34,065 nucleotides of DNA from Flavobacteriales bacterium (GTDB lineage: Bacteria > Bacteroidota > Bacteroidia > Flavobacteriales_D > JAHECK01): the NCBI GenBank assembly GCA_030591505.1, contig JAUVAY010000010.1, forward strand, positions 1 through 34,065. The letters are read 5' to 3'. This document shows, one piece after another, positions 24,369 to 32,931 of this stretch. Each line of letters opens with the position of its first letter. Position 1 is the first letter of the stretch. A program made the position numbers and the translations under genes. The notes under the pieces were generated by a model, which saw nothing but the letters and a program-made list of their open reading frames with translations, searched no databases and was not told the DNA's origin.

Positions 24369-27120
24369 AATTCCCCAATTTAAATAGCCATGTAACCATA
24401 AATATCGGCACTCCAATTACGGAATACTGATATCCTTGAATCTTGCCATTAACTTCCTCAAAATATACATAGTATGCATTCTTTCTTGCGGTGAGGTTAT
24501 ACACACTAAAATTTAATGTGCTGTGCAAGAATTTTTCTTTTTTCAGGTTTCCTTCAATGGTTAAAGAGATATCCGTTCTAAAATAATCTGGAATTCTAAA
24601 TTCATTTCTATTTGAATAATCCAAATGAAGAATCTCATCATAATAATAGAAAGAAGTAGGAAAAGATGCTGGTTTACCTGTCTGATAGGTGACTGTCGTG
24701 CTGAAAGATACTCTTTTAGTCAGGTGATACATTACTATAGCGTTCACCACATGAGGAATATCAAAATTAGAAGGGTATTGCTTACCATTATTTATTTTAT
24801 CCCAATCATTCTCCCCATCTACAGTCACTAATGACCTGGAAAAAGTGTAGGCCAACCAAAGGTCCATCTTCATCCATGATTTTTTGATTAAAAACTCAGC
24901 TCCATAGCTTGTTAACTCACCTTGTAAAACAGTCGTTTCCACTAATGGAGTACTTAAAAAATCAGCACCATCTTTAAACTCTGTATAATCCTTGGCTTTT
25001 TTGTAAAACCCTTCAATGCTTATTTCCCAGTCTCCTCTTGGAATGGTTCTGAACATACCCAGAGAGAATTGATTTGCTCTACTTGGTACCAAATGATAAT
25101 CTGCTAATTTCCATTGAGTATTGGGTGACAAAGAGATCGTATTATTAAGCATAAACATACTTTGATGCATCTGATTGAATGCAAATTTCAAACTACCGTT
25201 CTCATCTGTCTGATAATTAATTGCTAATCTGAATTCAGGAAAACTATACCATTTGATAGCTTCGCCTGAGTTAAAACTAATAGAATCATTTATTGTGCGT
25301 AGATCTATTGGTCCGTTATCATAGTAGGTATACACTTCTTGAGGTCCAAAAGCAGAGTACATCGATATCCTGAAGCCAGCGTTCAATGAAAGAAGTGGCG
25401 TTAATTCTAGATTATCAGAAACATAGATCGCTGCTTCTAAGCCTTGCTCCTTTCCAAGATCAAGCGGCATTTTATTAGAATTATCTCCATAAGGCAAGAC
25501 CTCTCCTCTATTCAATTGATACCAGTTAGTATTCAATCCAAATTCCAATGTGTTTTTTCGACTAAATACTTTTTTGAAATCGGCCGAAAATTCATATTGT
25601 TCAATTTTAAAATTATGTTCATACTCAGCATTTTCAACCTGTTCATCAATGGTTTTAAACTGGTATTGCGATGCACTAACTGAAAAATCGCCTCGAAATG
25701 CAGGAGCAAAAACATGACCGAAGGAGGCTGATAATCCACTATTAGAGTACCAATAGCTATTGATATTAGAAAACTTGAAATAATCCTGACTGTGATAGCC
25801 AAAAACATTTATCTGAGTGTTTGGCAAATCGTAATCGAGAGAGGCTGTCAGGTCATAAAAAGAAGCCTCTGAGTTCTGAATATCATAATTCTGAATTTGT
25901 CGAAGTATCCAATCTGAATAAGAAGATCTGAAATTGACCAAGAATGAGGCGGTATCTTTTTTTATTGGTCCTTCAATGGTGATGTTAGCAGTTGCCGGAC
26001 TAACACCTCCATGCGCTGTATAATTCTTTTTATTACCTGTACGTGCATTGATATTAAAAATGGATGAAAGTCTCCCTCCATACTTAGAAGGGATATAGCC
26101 TTTATACAGAGAGAAATCCTGAATCACATCGGCATTAAATGCAGGAAAAAAACCAAACAAATGGGAGGTATTGTAAACGGTAATTTTATTAAAGTAGAAA
26201 GCATTTTGATCAAATCCACCTCCACGAACATTCAGCCCTGCAGCTCCTTCACCAACACTAACAACTCCGGGCAACATCTCTGTGACTTTAATGATATCAC
26301 TTTCCCCCATCATCGTTGGCAGTTCTTTGATAGCTTTTACGTTTAGTTTTTCAAGGCCGGGTTCCTTTTCACGAATATCCATTTGCTTATCTCCATAGAT
26401 CTGAACTTCATCTATTTCATAATTTTCTCTTTCTAAAGCTATTTCAAAGCTCCCTTCAGACGCTACTTCGATCTGACAACTAAGCTCTTTTCTTCCAAGG
26501 CAATCAAATTTTGCAGAAAATGTACCTACGGGCAGACTTATCTGAATATTTCCATTTATATCAGATGCAGCACCTTTCTGTAATTCTATGATATATAAAG
26601 TGGCTCCTTCGATGGGTTCACCGGTAGAAACATCAACGACCTTTCCTTTTATATTAATTTGTCCACCTACATTTTTATAAGTGGTCTTTCCTATTTTAAT
26701 CTTTACCCTATCCGCTTTTCTTCCTTTAATAAATCCCGAAGGTTCTGTAATAACTTGTTGTGATTCATTATAAACAGACTCTTGTAAAATGGAATAGTCA
26801 GGAAGTTGTTCAATTAATTCTTCATCTTTAATAATCACAAATTGATCTCCCCATTGTATAACACTAAGCTCATCATTGCTTATTGCTTGTTGGATAATAC
26901 TAAGAACATTCAAATTTTCAGCATTGATCGTTACAAAAATGTCCTTTACCCATTCTTGTTTATACACAACTTTACAAGCGCATTCGTCCTCCAATTCACT
27001 AATAAAATCAGTAAACTCCATATTGGTGGCGGAAATGCTTATTAAACTTCTATCACTTATTTGTGCATTTAGGTTTGAAGCAAAAAACAGAAACAATATG
27101 TAAAGTCTTACCCTATTCAT
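24355..27120 (-). CDS. TonB-dependent receptor with STN and carboxypeptidase-regulatory-like domains
   Basis: Outer-membrane receptor of 921 residues for energy-dependent import. The signal peptide ends near SNLNAQ. Residues 30-100 form an STN (secretin/TonB short N-terminal) domain (FISELEDECACKVVYKQEW, VLSIIQQAISND). Residues 153-232 are a carboxypeptidase-regulatory-like sandwich (NIKGKVVDVSTGEPIEGATL). The plug spans about 255-350 (LPTMMGESDIIKVTEMLPGV, AAGLNVRGGGFDQN, YIPSKYGGRLSSIFNI). The rest is the barrel, with KAFNP-like and YTFSRSLV strands, ending in FMVTWLFKLGN. The start overlaps the upstream gene by ATGA. STN domains usually signal to a FecR-type anti-sigma factor, but none is encoded here. 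Substrate is unknown; siderophore, peptide or glycan are all possible. Confidence 0.9.
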   Translation of the reverse strand: MNRVRLYILFLFFASNLNAQISDRSLISISATNMEFTDFISELEDECACKVVYKQEWVKDIFVTINAENLNVLSIIQQAISNDELSVIQWGDQFVIIKDEELIEQLPDYSILQESVYNESQQVITEPSGFIKGRKADRVKIKIGKTTYKNVGGQINIKGKVVDVSTGEPIEGATLYIIELQKGAASDINGNIQISLPVGTFSAKFDCLGRKELSCQIEVASEGSFEIALERENYEIDEVQIYGDKQMDIREKEPGLEKLNVKAIKELPTMMGESDIIKVTEMLPGVVSVGEGAAGLNVRGGGFDQNAFYFNKITVYNTSHLFGFFPAFNADVIQDFSLYKGYIPSKYGGRLSSIFNINARTGNKKNYTAHGGVSPATANITIEGPIKKDTASFLVNFRSSYSDWILRQIQNYDIQNSEASFYDLTASLDYDLPNTQINVFGYHSQDYFKFSNINSYWYSNSGLSASFGHVFAPAFRGDFSVSASQYQFKTIDEQVENAEYEHNFKIEQYEFSADFKKVFSRKNTLEFGLNTNWYQLNRGEVLPYGDNSNKMPLDLGKEQGLEAAIYVSDNLELTPLLSLNAGFRISMYSAFGPQEVYTYYDNGPIDLRTINDSISFNSGEAIKWYSFPEFRLAINYQTDENGSLKFAFNQMHQSMFMLNNTISLSPNTQWKLADYHLVPSRANQFSLGMFRTIPRGDWEISIEGFYKKAKDYTEFKDGADFLSTPLVETTVLQGELTSYGAEFLIKKSWMKMDLWLAYTFSRSLVTVDGENDWDKINNGKQYPSNFDIPHVVNAIVMYHLTKRVSFSTTVTYQTGKPASFPTSFYYYDEILHLDYSNRNEFRIPDYFRTDISLTIEGNLKKEKFLHSTLNFSVYNLTARKNAYYVYFEEVNGKIQGYQYSVIGVPIFMVTWLFKLGNYDAL

Positions 27121-27809
27121 AATGTACTTAAATAATCAACGATCGTTTGCAAACCAGCATCATCTGCTTTTTGAATTTTCATACCACTACTTTTCAGCCA
27201 TCTCTTAAGATCTGACTGACTATCTAGTGGGTACAGCTTTATTAATGCTTTATTATTCTTAATAACGAAGTAGTTATCTTCTTTATAAAGCCACGTCCTT
27301 TTTTTTAAATTAGAAAACTTACTTCGATTATTCTCAGAGCCCGTTCCTCCATTTAGGCTACGCGTATAATGGATGAGGATTTTATAATCCTTATTTTCAA
27401 TAACTTGAAAGATTCGATAACCTTCATTCTGCCATGGAAGCACTTCAAAATACTTAGTCCCAAGATAAAAGTAATTTACATTGGCCAGTGGAAGCTCAAT
27501 TATTTTTGTAGCATTGATGTCATCTTTAAATGATAATAACACCTTTTGCCCATATACATCATAATTTAGTTGCTGCGCTTTAAAAAGCTGATTTCGAAGT
27601 AGCAAATCACCTATAAAAAACCTCTCAGAAACAAAAAATTGAGTTCCGTCAACGTTCCCTCTGTATACTCCCGAAAACACCCTGCCATTATATAATTCAG
27701 GGTTCATATTATAAACTTCGCTTAATTCACTTTTTAAATCTTGTGCATTCAATGAATTCACAGATGGAAGCAAAAGTATAACAAGTATAATCGTTGTGCG
27801 AAAACTCAT
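27117..27809 (-). CDS. Exported protein of unknown function, first gene of DUF4249 operon
   Basis: Secreted protein of 230 residues; I do not recognise the family. I start it at ATG 27809, giving the signal peptide MSFRTTIILVILLLPSVNSLNA. The longer frame begins with a TTG at 27848 that belongs to the promoter box at 27846-27853. The mature part has several strand-like stretches (RVFSGVYRGNVDGTQFFVSE, YGQKVLLSFKDD, YFEVLPWQNEGYRIFQVIEN). A Lys/Arg-rich segment follows (SKFSNLKKRTWLYKEDNYFV), then a helical end (SDLKRWLKSSGMKIQ, LQTIVDYLSTL). No lipobox. The stop overlaps the receptor start as ATGA, so the two are translationally coupled and probably act in one system, perhaps in the periplasm. 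Confidence 0.7.
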   Translation of the reverse strand: MSFRTTIILVILLLPSVNSLNAQDLKSELSEVYNMNPELYNGRVFSGVYRGNVDGTQFFVSERFFIGDLLLRNQLFKAQQLNYDVYGQKVLLSFKDDINATKIIELPLANVNYFYLGTKYFEVLPWQNEGYRIFQVIENKDYKILIHYTRSLNGGTGSENNRSKFSNLKKRTWLYKEDNYFVIKNNKALIKLYPLDSQSDLKRWLKSSGMKIQKADDAGLQTIVDYLSTL

Positions 27810-28116
27810 TCGTAAAATTACATTCAAGGGCCTTTTTTCTATAACCAAATGTAGCGAATAAAAGGGTTGTTTAATTACCGTTTATCATAATCAAATAATT
27901 ATTATTTATCTTAAAATAATCACTGTTTTTTTTATAAATGTTTTGTAAAAAGCAATTCATACCTCACCTCATATCAATGTAGTTTTAAAATGAGTATAAC
28001 TAAAAAACACTATTTTAGTCATTAAACTACCTTACTTATTTACCAATTGGCAATTTATTTACGACTGATTTAATTGGTCAACCAATAGATTGTTATTGTA
28101 TGAAACAAACCATATT
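27810..28116. other. Divergent intergenic region
   Basis: About 306 very AT-rich bases between the DUF4249 operon (leftward) and the propeller gene (rightward). It holds the operon's -7 box and, near 28073-28086, an imperfect palindrome (AATTGGT-CA-ACCAATA) that could be an operator. I see no exact TAnnTTTG on the plus strand. No RNA gene or open frame is evident. Confidence 0.4.
27846..27853 (-). promoter_or_regulatory. Putative -7 box of the DUF4249/receptor operon
   Basis: On the minus strand TACATTTG matches TAnnTTTG exactly, ending 36 bases before the ATG at 27809. The likely leader is about 30 bases. The nearest TTG upstream is too far to serve as the -33 element, so recognition may need an activator. 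Confidence 0.45.
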
Positions 28117-30951
28117 ATGAAAAAACATGTTACTGTATTCCTATTTTTAATTTTAAATTCTTTTCTCCTTACATCTCAAGATCTTTCTTTATCATGGGTA
28201 AATACCTATAATGGTGGTCATTCACAAGGCGTGGCTGATGAAAATATTCTAGACTTAATTACAGACGCCAATGGTAATCTTATTATAGTTGGATTTTATA
28301 CAGACACTATGGATCTGGATCCAGGTATTGATACGCTAACCTATATTTCTTATAATGAGGCAAGAGAGTTATTTATTATGAAAATGGATTCTTTGGGAAG
28401 TTTAATATGGGTTAAAACGGTTGTAGGCAATAGTGCTGAAACTGTTTATTCTTTGGACCTAGACTCTTCTGGTAATATTTATATGGCCGGTTATTATTGG
28501 GGTACAGTAGATTTTGACCCCGGTTCTGGAGTTGAAAGTAAAATAGCTGCAGGGAATTCAGGTGATAGTTTCATCCTTAAACTAGATGAAAATGGAATGT
28601 TCGTTTGGGTAAAGGTAAATGGTAGTTTAGGAAATGATGGTTGTACTGATTTATTTATCGATAATAATGAATACATCTATGCTTTAGGTAGCTATAAAGA
28701 CTCTATTGATATGGACCCTGGTGATAACATAAGTATGCTTGTATCTCCAAATGTGTATAATAATTACCTTCTAAAACTTGATCTTGATGGAAATTATATT
28801 TGGGCGAAAAACATTACTGAAGGGGGATCTCCTCCTTTTGCGAAAATGTCTCATGATTCAAATGGAAATATCTATTTCGGTGGAAAAAGCTACGGAACGA
28901 TAGATTTTGATTCAGATAGTAATGAAGAAATAGTTGTATCAGATAATTCTGACATTTGTGTTTTAAAAGTTGATTCGAGTGGGAACTTTTTATGGGTAAG
29001 GGTCATGGGAGGAAGTCACAGTGATCGATGTCGAGATATTGTTTGTGATAACAATGATAATGTTATAATCACTGGTGATTATAGAGGTAATTCTGATTTA
29101 GACCCAGGACCTGGTGTTCTTACTCTTCCCGGAATTCAAAACGGATATGAGGTCTTTGTGGCAAAACTTGATTCAACTGGTGATTTACTCTGGGCCAGCC
29201 CAATTTATGGCCCTAGTAGTGAATTCTGCTATTCAGTTGATGTAGATGAGAATAATAATGTTTATACAACAGGTGCATTTCATTCAACTACCGATTTTGA
29301 TCCTAGTTCAGGAGTATATAATATAACCGCTTCTTATTTTGATTGGTTTATTTTAAAATTATCAGAATCTGGCCAACTAATTTGGGTTGAGACCTTTGGT
29401 GATGAAGAATATGAAAGTGGTGGGTACATACATGTTGATAATGATAATATATATGTAACAGGAGGATATGACGATCCTTTCACAATTTATAATAATGATA
29501 GCAGTTTTGCAGAAGTTCAGGGTATTGTTGATATCTTTTTAGCAAAATTCAAGCAATGTTCAGCAACTGATGTCGCACCAGTTCCCCTTATTTCAAACTT
29601 AGCGGAATTAACATTTAGTTGCAGTTTGGAAGAGCTTTCACCTCCTCAAGCTTTGAATAGTTGTGGTGATCCGATAATTGGAACTACGAATGCCGTTTTT
29701 CCTATATCAAGTATAGGTACAACGGTAATTGAATGGACCTACAGTAATTCTTTTGGTACAAGTATTATTCAGGAACAAAATATAATTATTCTTATTGATG
29801 ATGTAGCTCCACTTCCTACTTTAACTAATTTAAGTGATATAATTGCCCAATGTTCTGTTGAAGAACTTACGTATCCCAGTGCTATAGATAATTGTTCTAG
29901 TGTGAGTGTTAGTCATGATGTTATGCTGCCAATTGTCTTGCAGGGATCAACTACCATTACCTGGACCTATACAGATGAAAGCGGAAATATCAGCTCTCAG
30001 ACTCAAACCGTTACCATTGATGATACTGAGGCTCCTGTTCCTAATTTAAATGATTTAAATGATATCGTAAGTGAGTGTAGTTTAGATGAAACACCTGTAG
30101 CACCAACAGCTATAGATAATTGCTCAGGAGATATTATTAGCGGAACAACAGATGCCATATTCCCAATTACAACATTAGGAAGTACTAATATCACATGGAC
30201 CTATATTGATGCTAATGGAAATGAAAGCACACAAATACAAGTTATTATTATTGAAGACTCCCAACTTCCGGTTCCCGAGCAAGAAATACTCATTGATCTT
30301 TTAAGTGAATGTTCAATTGAAATGCCTATTTCACCCACTGCCTTTGATAGTTGTTCCGGTCAAACAATTGTTGGTATAAGTGATGTTACCTTTCCAATTA
30401 CCACTATTGGAATAACAACGATAATCTGGTCATTTGACGACGGAAATGGAAATATAGCAAGCCAAACACAAAATGCAACAATAAGCCCCATTGATAATTC
30501 TTATGAAACATCACAAAATGTAATAAGTGCTAACGCTGAAGGATATACCTACCAATGGATCGACTGCAATAATGGAAATCAGGCAATTGAAGGAGAAAAC
30601 GATCAAAGCTATACAGCTAATACTAATGGAAGTTTTGCAGTGATAATTAGTAATGAGGATTGTTCTGTAAGTTCAGACTGTGTTGAAATTATTTTTAACT
30701 CCATAGATGAATTAGCATTATCAGGTCTCAGTATTTACCCTAATCCTGCATCAGATTTTATTTTTATAGAAAGCAAAATAGATGGTATAATAGATCTTGA
30801 AATTCTTGATCTAAAAGGGAAAATAATTGATCAAATACAAATTCAAGGGAAGCAAAATGAAATTTCAATAAGCGAGCTTGCAACAGGAAACTATATCTTA
30901 AAGGCAACACATAATAATAGTGTGAAACATATCAAGTTTGTGAAGTTATAG
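28117..30951 (+). CDS. Large secreted protein: seven-bladed propeller, four HYR-like domains, T9SS type A sorting domain
   Basis: Exported protein of 944 residues. I use ATG 28117 (signal peptide MKKHVTVFLFLILNSFLLTS); a TTG nine codons earlier is in frame but spoils the signal peptide. Residues 20-470 hold seven repeats of about 55-60 residues of the SBBP beta-propeller type, each with a D-x-x-GN-x-Y/I strand, a glycine turn and often an acidic DFDPG loop (VDFDPGSG, IDMDPGDN, SDLDPGPG). Four HYR-like Ig modules follow (about 490-800), each with one Cys pair (SCSLEE/NSCG, QCSVEE/DNCS, ECSLDE/DNCSG, ECSIEM/DSCSG) and a TWTYxDxxGN turn. The C-terminal type A sorting domain has LSIYPNPASDFIFIE, LEILDLKGKII and LATGNYILK. 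Probably a surface adhesin or structural protein. Confidence 0.88.
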   Translation: MKKHVTVFLFLILNSFLLTSQDLSLSWVNTYNGGHSQGVADENILDLITDANGNLIIVGFYTDTMDLDPGIDTLTYISYNEARELFIMKMDSLGSLIWVKTVVGNSAETVYSLDLDSSGNIYMAGYYWGTVDFDPGSGVESKIAAGNSGDSFILKLDENGMFVWVKVNGSLGNDGCTDLFIDNNEYIYALGSYKDSIDMDPGDNISMLVSPNVYNNYLLKLDLDGNYIWAKNITEGGSPPFAKMSHDSNGNIYFGGKSYGTIDFDSDSNEEIVVSDNSDICVLKVDSSGNFLWVRVMGGSHSDRCRDIVCDNNDNVIITGDYRGNSDLDPGPGVLTLPGIQNGYEVFVAKLDSTGDLLWASPIYGPSSEFCYSVDVDENNNVYTTGAFHSTTDFDPSSGVYNITASYFDWFILKLSESGQLIWVETFGDEEYESGGYIHVDNDNIYVTGGYDDPFTIYNNDSSFAEVQGIVDIFLAKFKQCSATDVAPVPLISNLAELTFSCSLEELSPPQALNSCGDPIIGTTNAVFPISSIGTTVIEWTYSNSFGTSIIQEQNIIILIDDVAPLPTLTNLSDIIAQCSVEELTYPSAIDNCSSVSVSHDVMLPIVLQGSTTITWTYTDESGNISSQTQTVTIDDTEAPVPNLNDLNDIVSECSLDETPVAPTAIDNCSGDIISGTTDAIFPITTLGSTNITWTYIDANGNESTQIQVIIIEDSQLPVPEQEILIDLLSECSIEMPISPTAFDSCSGQTIVGISDVTFPITTIGITTIIWSFDDGNGNIASQTQNATISPIDNSYETSQNVISANAEGYTYQWIDCNNGNQAIEGENDQSYTANTNGSFAVIISNEDCSVSSDCVEIIFNSIDELALSGLSIYPNPASDFIFIESKIDGIIDLEILDLKGKIIDQIQIQGKQNEISISELATGNYILKATHNNSVKHIKFVKL

Positions 30952-30994
30952 AAAACTTAAAAATTTATTAATTGAAAATAGTGTTATAGTGGAC

Positions 30995-31022
30995 TTGTGG
31001 TATTAATTTCTCGCTACCTTTG
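30995..31022 (+). promoter_or_regulatory. Promoter of the DEAD-box helicase genes
   Basis: TTG (30995-30997), 17-base spacer, TACCTTTG (31015-31022): an exact match to the Bacteroidota TTG-N17-23-TAnnTTTG pattern. The ATG lies 26 bases further on. One of the two best promoter matches in the window. Confidence 0.65.
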
Positions 31023-31048
31023 CACTTAACTTCAATTATCAGTCATTT

Positions 31049-32182
31049 ATGTCTTTTCAATCTTTAGGTCTATCAGCTACATTGTTAAAAACACTGGAGG
31101 AGCAGAAATTCACTTCACCCTACCCTATTCAGTTAGCTGCTATCCCAACTATCTTAGAAAAGAAAGATGTATTGGGAATTGCTAAAACAGGATCAGGTAA
31201 AACTGCCTCCTACGTACTCCCTATTCTTACCAATTTGCAAGAATCATCTTCTTTCAAGAATAGAATGGTCAATGTATTGGTATTAGTCCCCACACGCGAA
31301 TTAGCAGAACAAGTACGTGAGGTTTTTCATGTTTTCGCTGAAGGTCTTCCAAAAGGGATAAAGACCATGGCTGTTTACGGAGGAGTTTCGATCAACCCTC
31401 AAATGAAAGCCCTTTATGGGATCAATATATTGGTGGCTACTCCGGGTAGATTGTTAGATCTTGTAGCTTCAAAAGCGGTGCATCTTTCGGGAGTTGAAAC
31501 GCTTGTATTGGACGAGGCAGATAAAATGCTTAACCTTGGTTTTAAGGAGGAGATGAAACAGATCTTTGAGTTATTGCCTCCAAAACGTCAAAATCTCCTT
31601 TTTTCGGCAACGCTAAGTGATGATGTTGAAAGCATGAAGGAAGTGCTTCTTCACGATCCAAAAATAGTAAAGATCACATCCCTTGTCGAAGAGCCCGAAT
31701 TAATAAATGAGACAGGTTATTTTGTAAGTGACGAGCGTAAAGGCCCCCTGCTTCGCCATCTCATTAATAGTAAAGATATGCAGCAAGTTCTAGTATTTGC
31801 AGCATCCGGAAGCAAGGTGGATAAGATTACCGAAAAATTGAAGAAAAATGGCTTTGATGCGGCGGGGATACATGGTAAAAAAAGTCAGGGATCGAGATTA
31901 AATACATTAGAAAAATTCAAATCAGGACAACTTCAAGTACTTGTTGCTACTGACTTGCTTTCGAGAGGGATTGATATTGCCTTTTTACCCTACGTTATAA
32001 ATTATGAGCTCCCTCGTTCCCCTAAAGATTATATTCATCGTATAGGAAGAACAGGTCGTGCTGAAGCTCCAGGAGAGGCAATTTCATTAATAACTCCAGA
32101 TGAGCAACACCATTTTAGAGTCATTCAGAAGAAGAGAGGAAAATGGGTGACGATGATTGAAAGTGAGAGTTTAGATTTTTAA
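31049..32182 (+). CDS. DEAD-box ATP-dependent RNA helicase
   Basis: RNA-remodelling ATPase of 377 residues, essentially the two-RecA core with no C-terminal extension. Motifs in order: Q motif (F-TSPYPIQLAAIP), Walker A AKTGSGKTA (near 45), Ia PTRELAEQ (near 81), TPGR (near 131), II LDEADKML (near 154), III SAT (near 186), V-type ATDLLSRGIDI, VI HRIGRTGRA (near 330). All catalytic residues are present. It is closest in style to short RhlE-like helicases, used in ribosome assembly or mRNA decay; the exact RNA target cannot be told. A promoter lies just upstream, and a paralogous RecA1-only protein is encoded 12 bases downstream, almost certainly on the same mRNA. Confidence 0.93.
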   Translation: MSFQSLGLSATLLKTLEEQKFTSPYPIQLAAIPTILEKKDVLGIAKTGSGKTASYVLPILTNLQESSSFKNRMVNVLVLVPTRELAEQVREVFHVFAEGLPKGIKTMAVYGGVSINPQMKALYGINILVATPGRLLDLVASKAVHLSGVETLVLDEADKMLNLGFKEEMKQIFELLPPKRQNLLFSATLSDDVESMKEVLLHDPKIVKITSLVEEPELINETGYFVSDERKGPLLRHLINSKDMQQVLVFAASGSKVDKITEKLKKNGFDAAGIHGKKSQGSRLNTLEKFKSGQLQVLVATDLLSRGIDIAFLPYVINYELPRSPKDYIHRIGRTGRAEAPGEAISLITPDEQHHFRVIQKKRGKWVTMIESESLDF

Positions 32183-32194
32183 TAGCTAGCTAAA

Positions 32195-32803
32195 ATGACA
32201 TTTAAAAAATTAACTGCATCATTACATAATGCCATAGAACTTAAAGGTTTCGAGGGCCCCTTACCATTTCAAAAAAAAATCATTTCAAAGATAAAAGGTG
32301 GAATAGATCTATATGGAATTGCATCAGAAGGTAGTGGAAAAACAACAGCTTTGATCATTAGTACGCTACAGAAACTAAAAAGCGAAGCCTTTGAAGATGC
32401 ACCACGTGCTTTGATCTTAGTTAAAGATAAAGAAGCTGCATTAGATCTTGAGGAAGAGTTTAAACCCTTTATTCGAGGAACTGACGTGCGAATTCACGCC
32501 ACCTATGCTAGACCTAAAATTCAGGATGAAATTGATGCTATCTATATTGGGGTTGATATTGTAATAGCCACACCAAAATGGATAAGCAAACTCTATTTCT
32601 TAAATGGTATCAATTTAAGTCAGCTGCAACTATTCATTATTGAAGATGCTGAATTTATTTCAAAAAGCGTAGTAAGTGCTGAGATCATCCGTATGACAGA
32701 CAGTATTAAAAAATGTCAGTATATTATCTATACGAAGCAAATGGAGCCTAAATTGGAGAAATTTAGGGATTCGTTTATGGGGAAATCACAAGTGGTTAAA
32801 TAA
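32195..32803 (+). CDS. Stand-alone degenerate RecA1 domain related to DEAD-box helicases
   Basis: Protein of 202 residues that lines up with only the first half of the helicase encoded just upstream. Kept: an N-terminal F...PLPFQ Q-motif (Q26) and a Walker A, ASEGSGKTT (43-51). Altered: motif Ia is LILVKDKEAAL instead of PTRELA; TPGR is TPKW (126-129); DEAD is EDAE (150-153), acidic but permuted; SAT is replaced by YTKQ. RecA2 and motifs IV-VI are absent, so it cannot unwind RNA alone. It still may bind ATP. The end is a normal stop, not a frameshift remnant: I see no continuing helicase sequence in the 128 bases after it. It may regulate or pair with the upstream helicase; that is inference. 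Confidence 0.82.
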   Translation: MTFKKLTASLHNAIELKGFEGPLPFQKKIISKIKGGIDLYGIASEGSGKTTALIISTLQKLKSEAFEDAPRALILVKDKEAALDLEEEFKPFIRGTDVRIHATYARPKIQDEIDAIYIGVDIVIATPKWISKLYFLNGINLSQLQLFIIEDAEFISKSVVSAEIIRMTDSIKKCQYIIYTKQMEPKLEKFRDSFMGKSQVVK

Positions 32804-32880
32804 GCTTGGAAATTCTAATTTTTCCTTTCCTGCAACTTATTTTACTCCATTCATAAAATTAATTACAATAGCTAACTCTC

Positions 32881-32911
32881 TTGCTATAATCGTTTATTGC
32901 AATTACATTTA
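32881..32911 (+). promoter_or_regulatory. Putative promoter of the solute-binding protein gene
   Basis: TTG (32881-32883), 20-base spacer, TACATTTA (32904-32911), one mismatch in the last base of the -7 box. The ATG lies 20 bases on. Confidence 0.4.
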
Positions 32912-32931
32912 TCCTCTACAATACAATAAAA

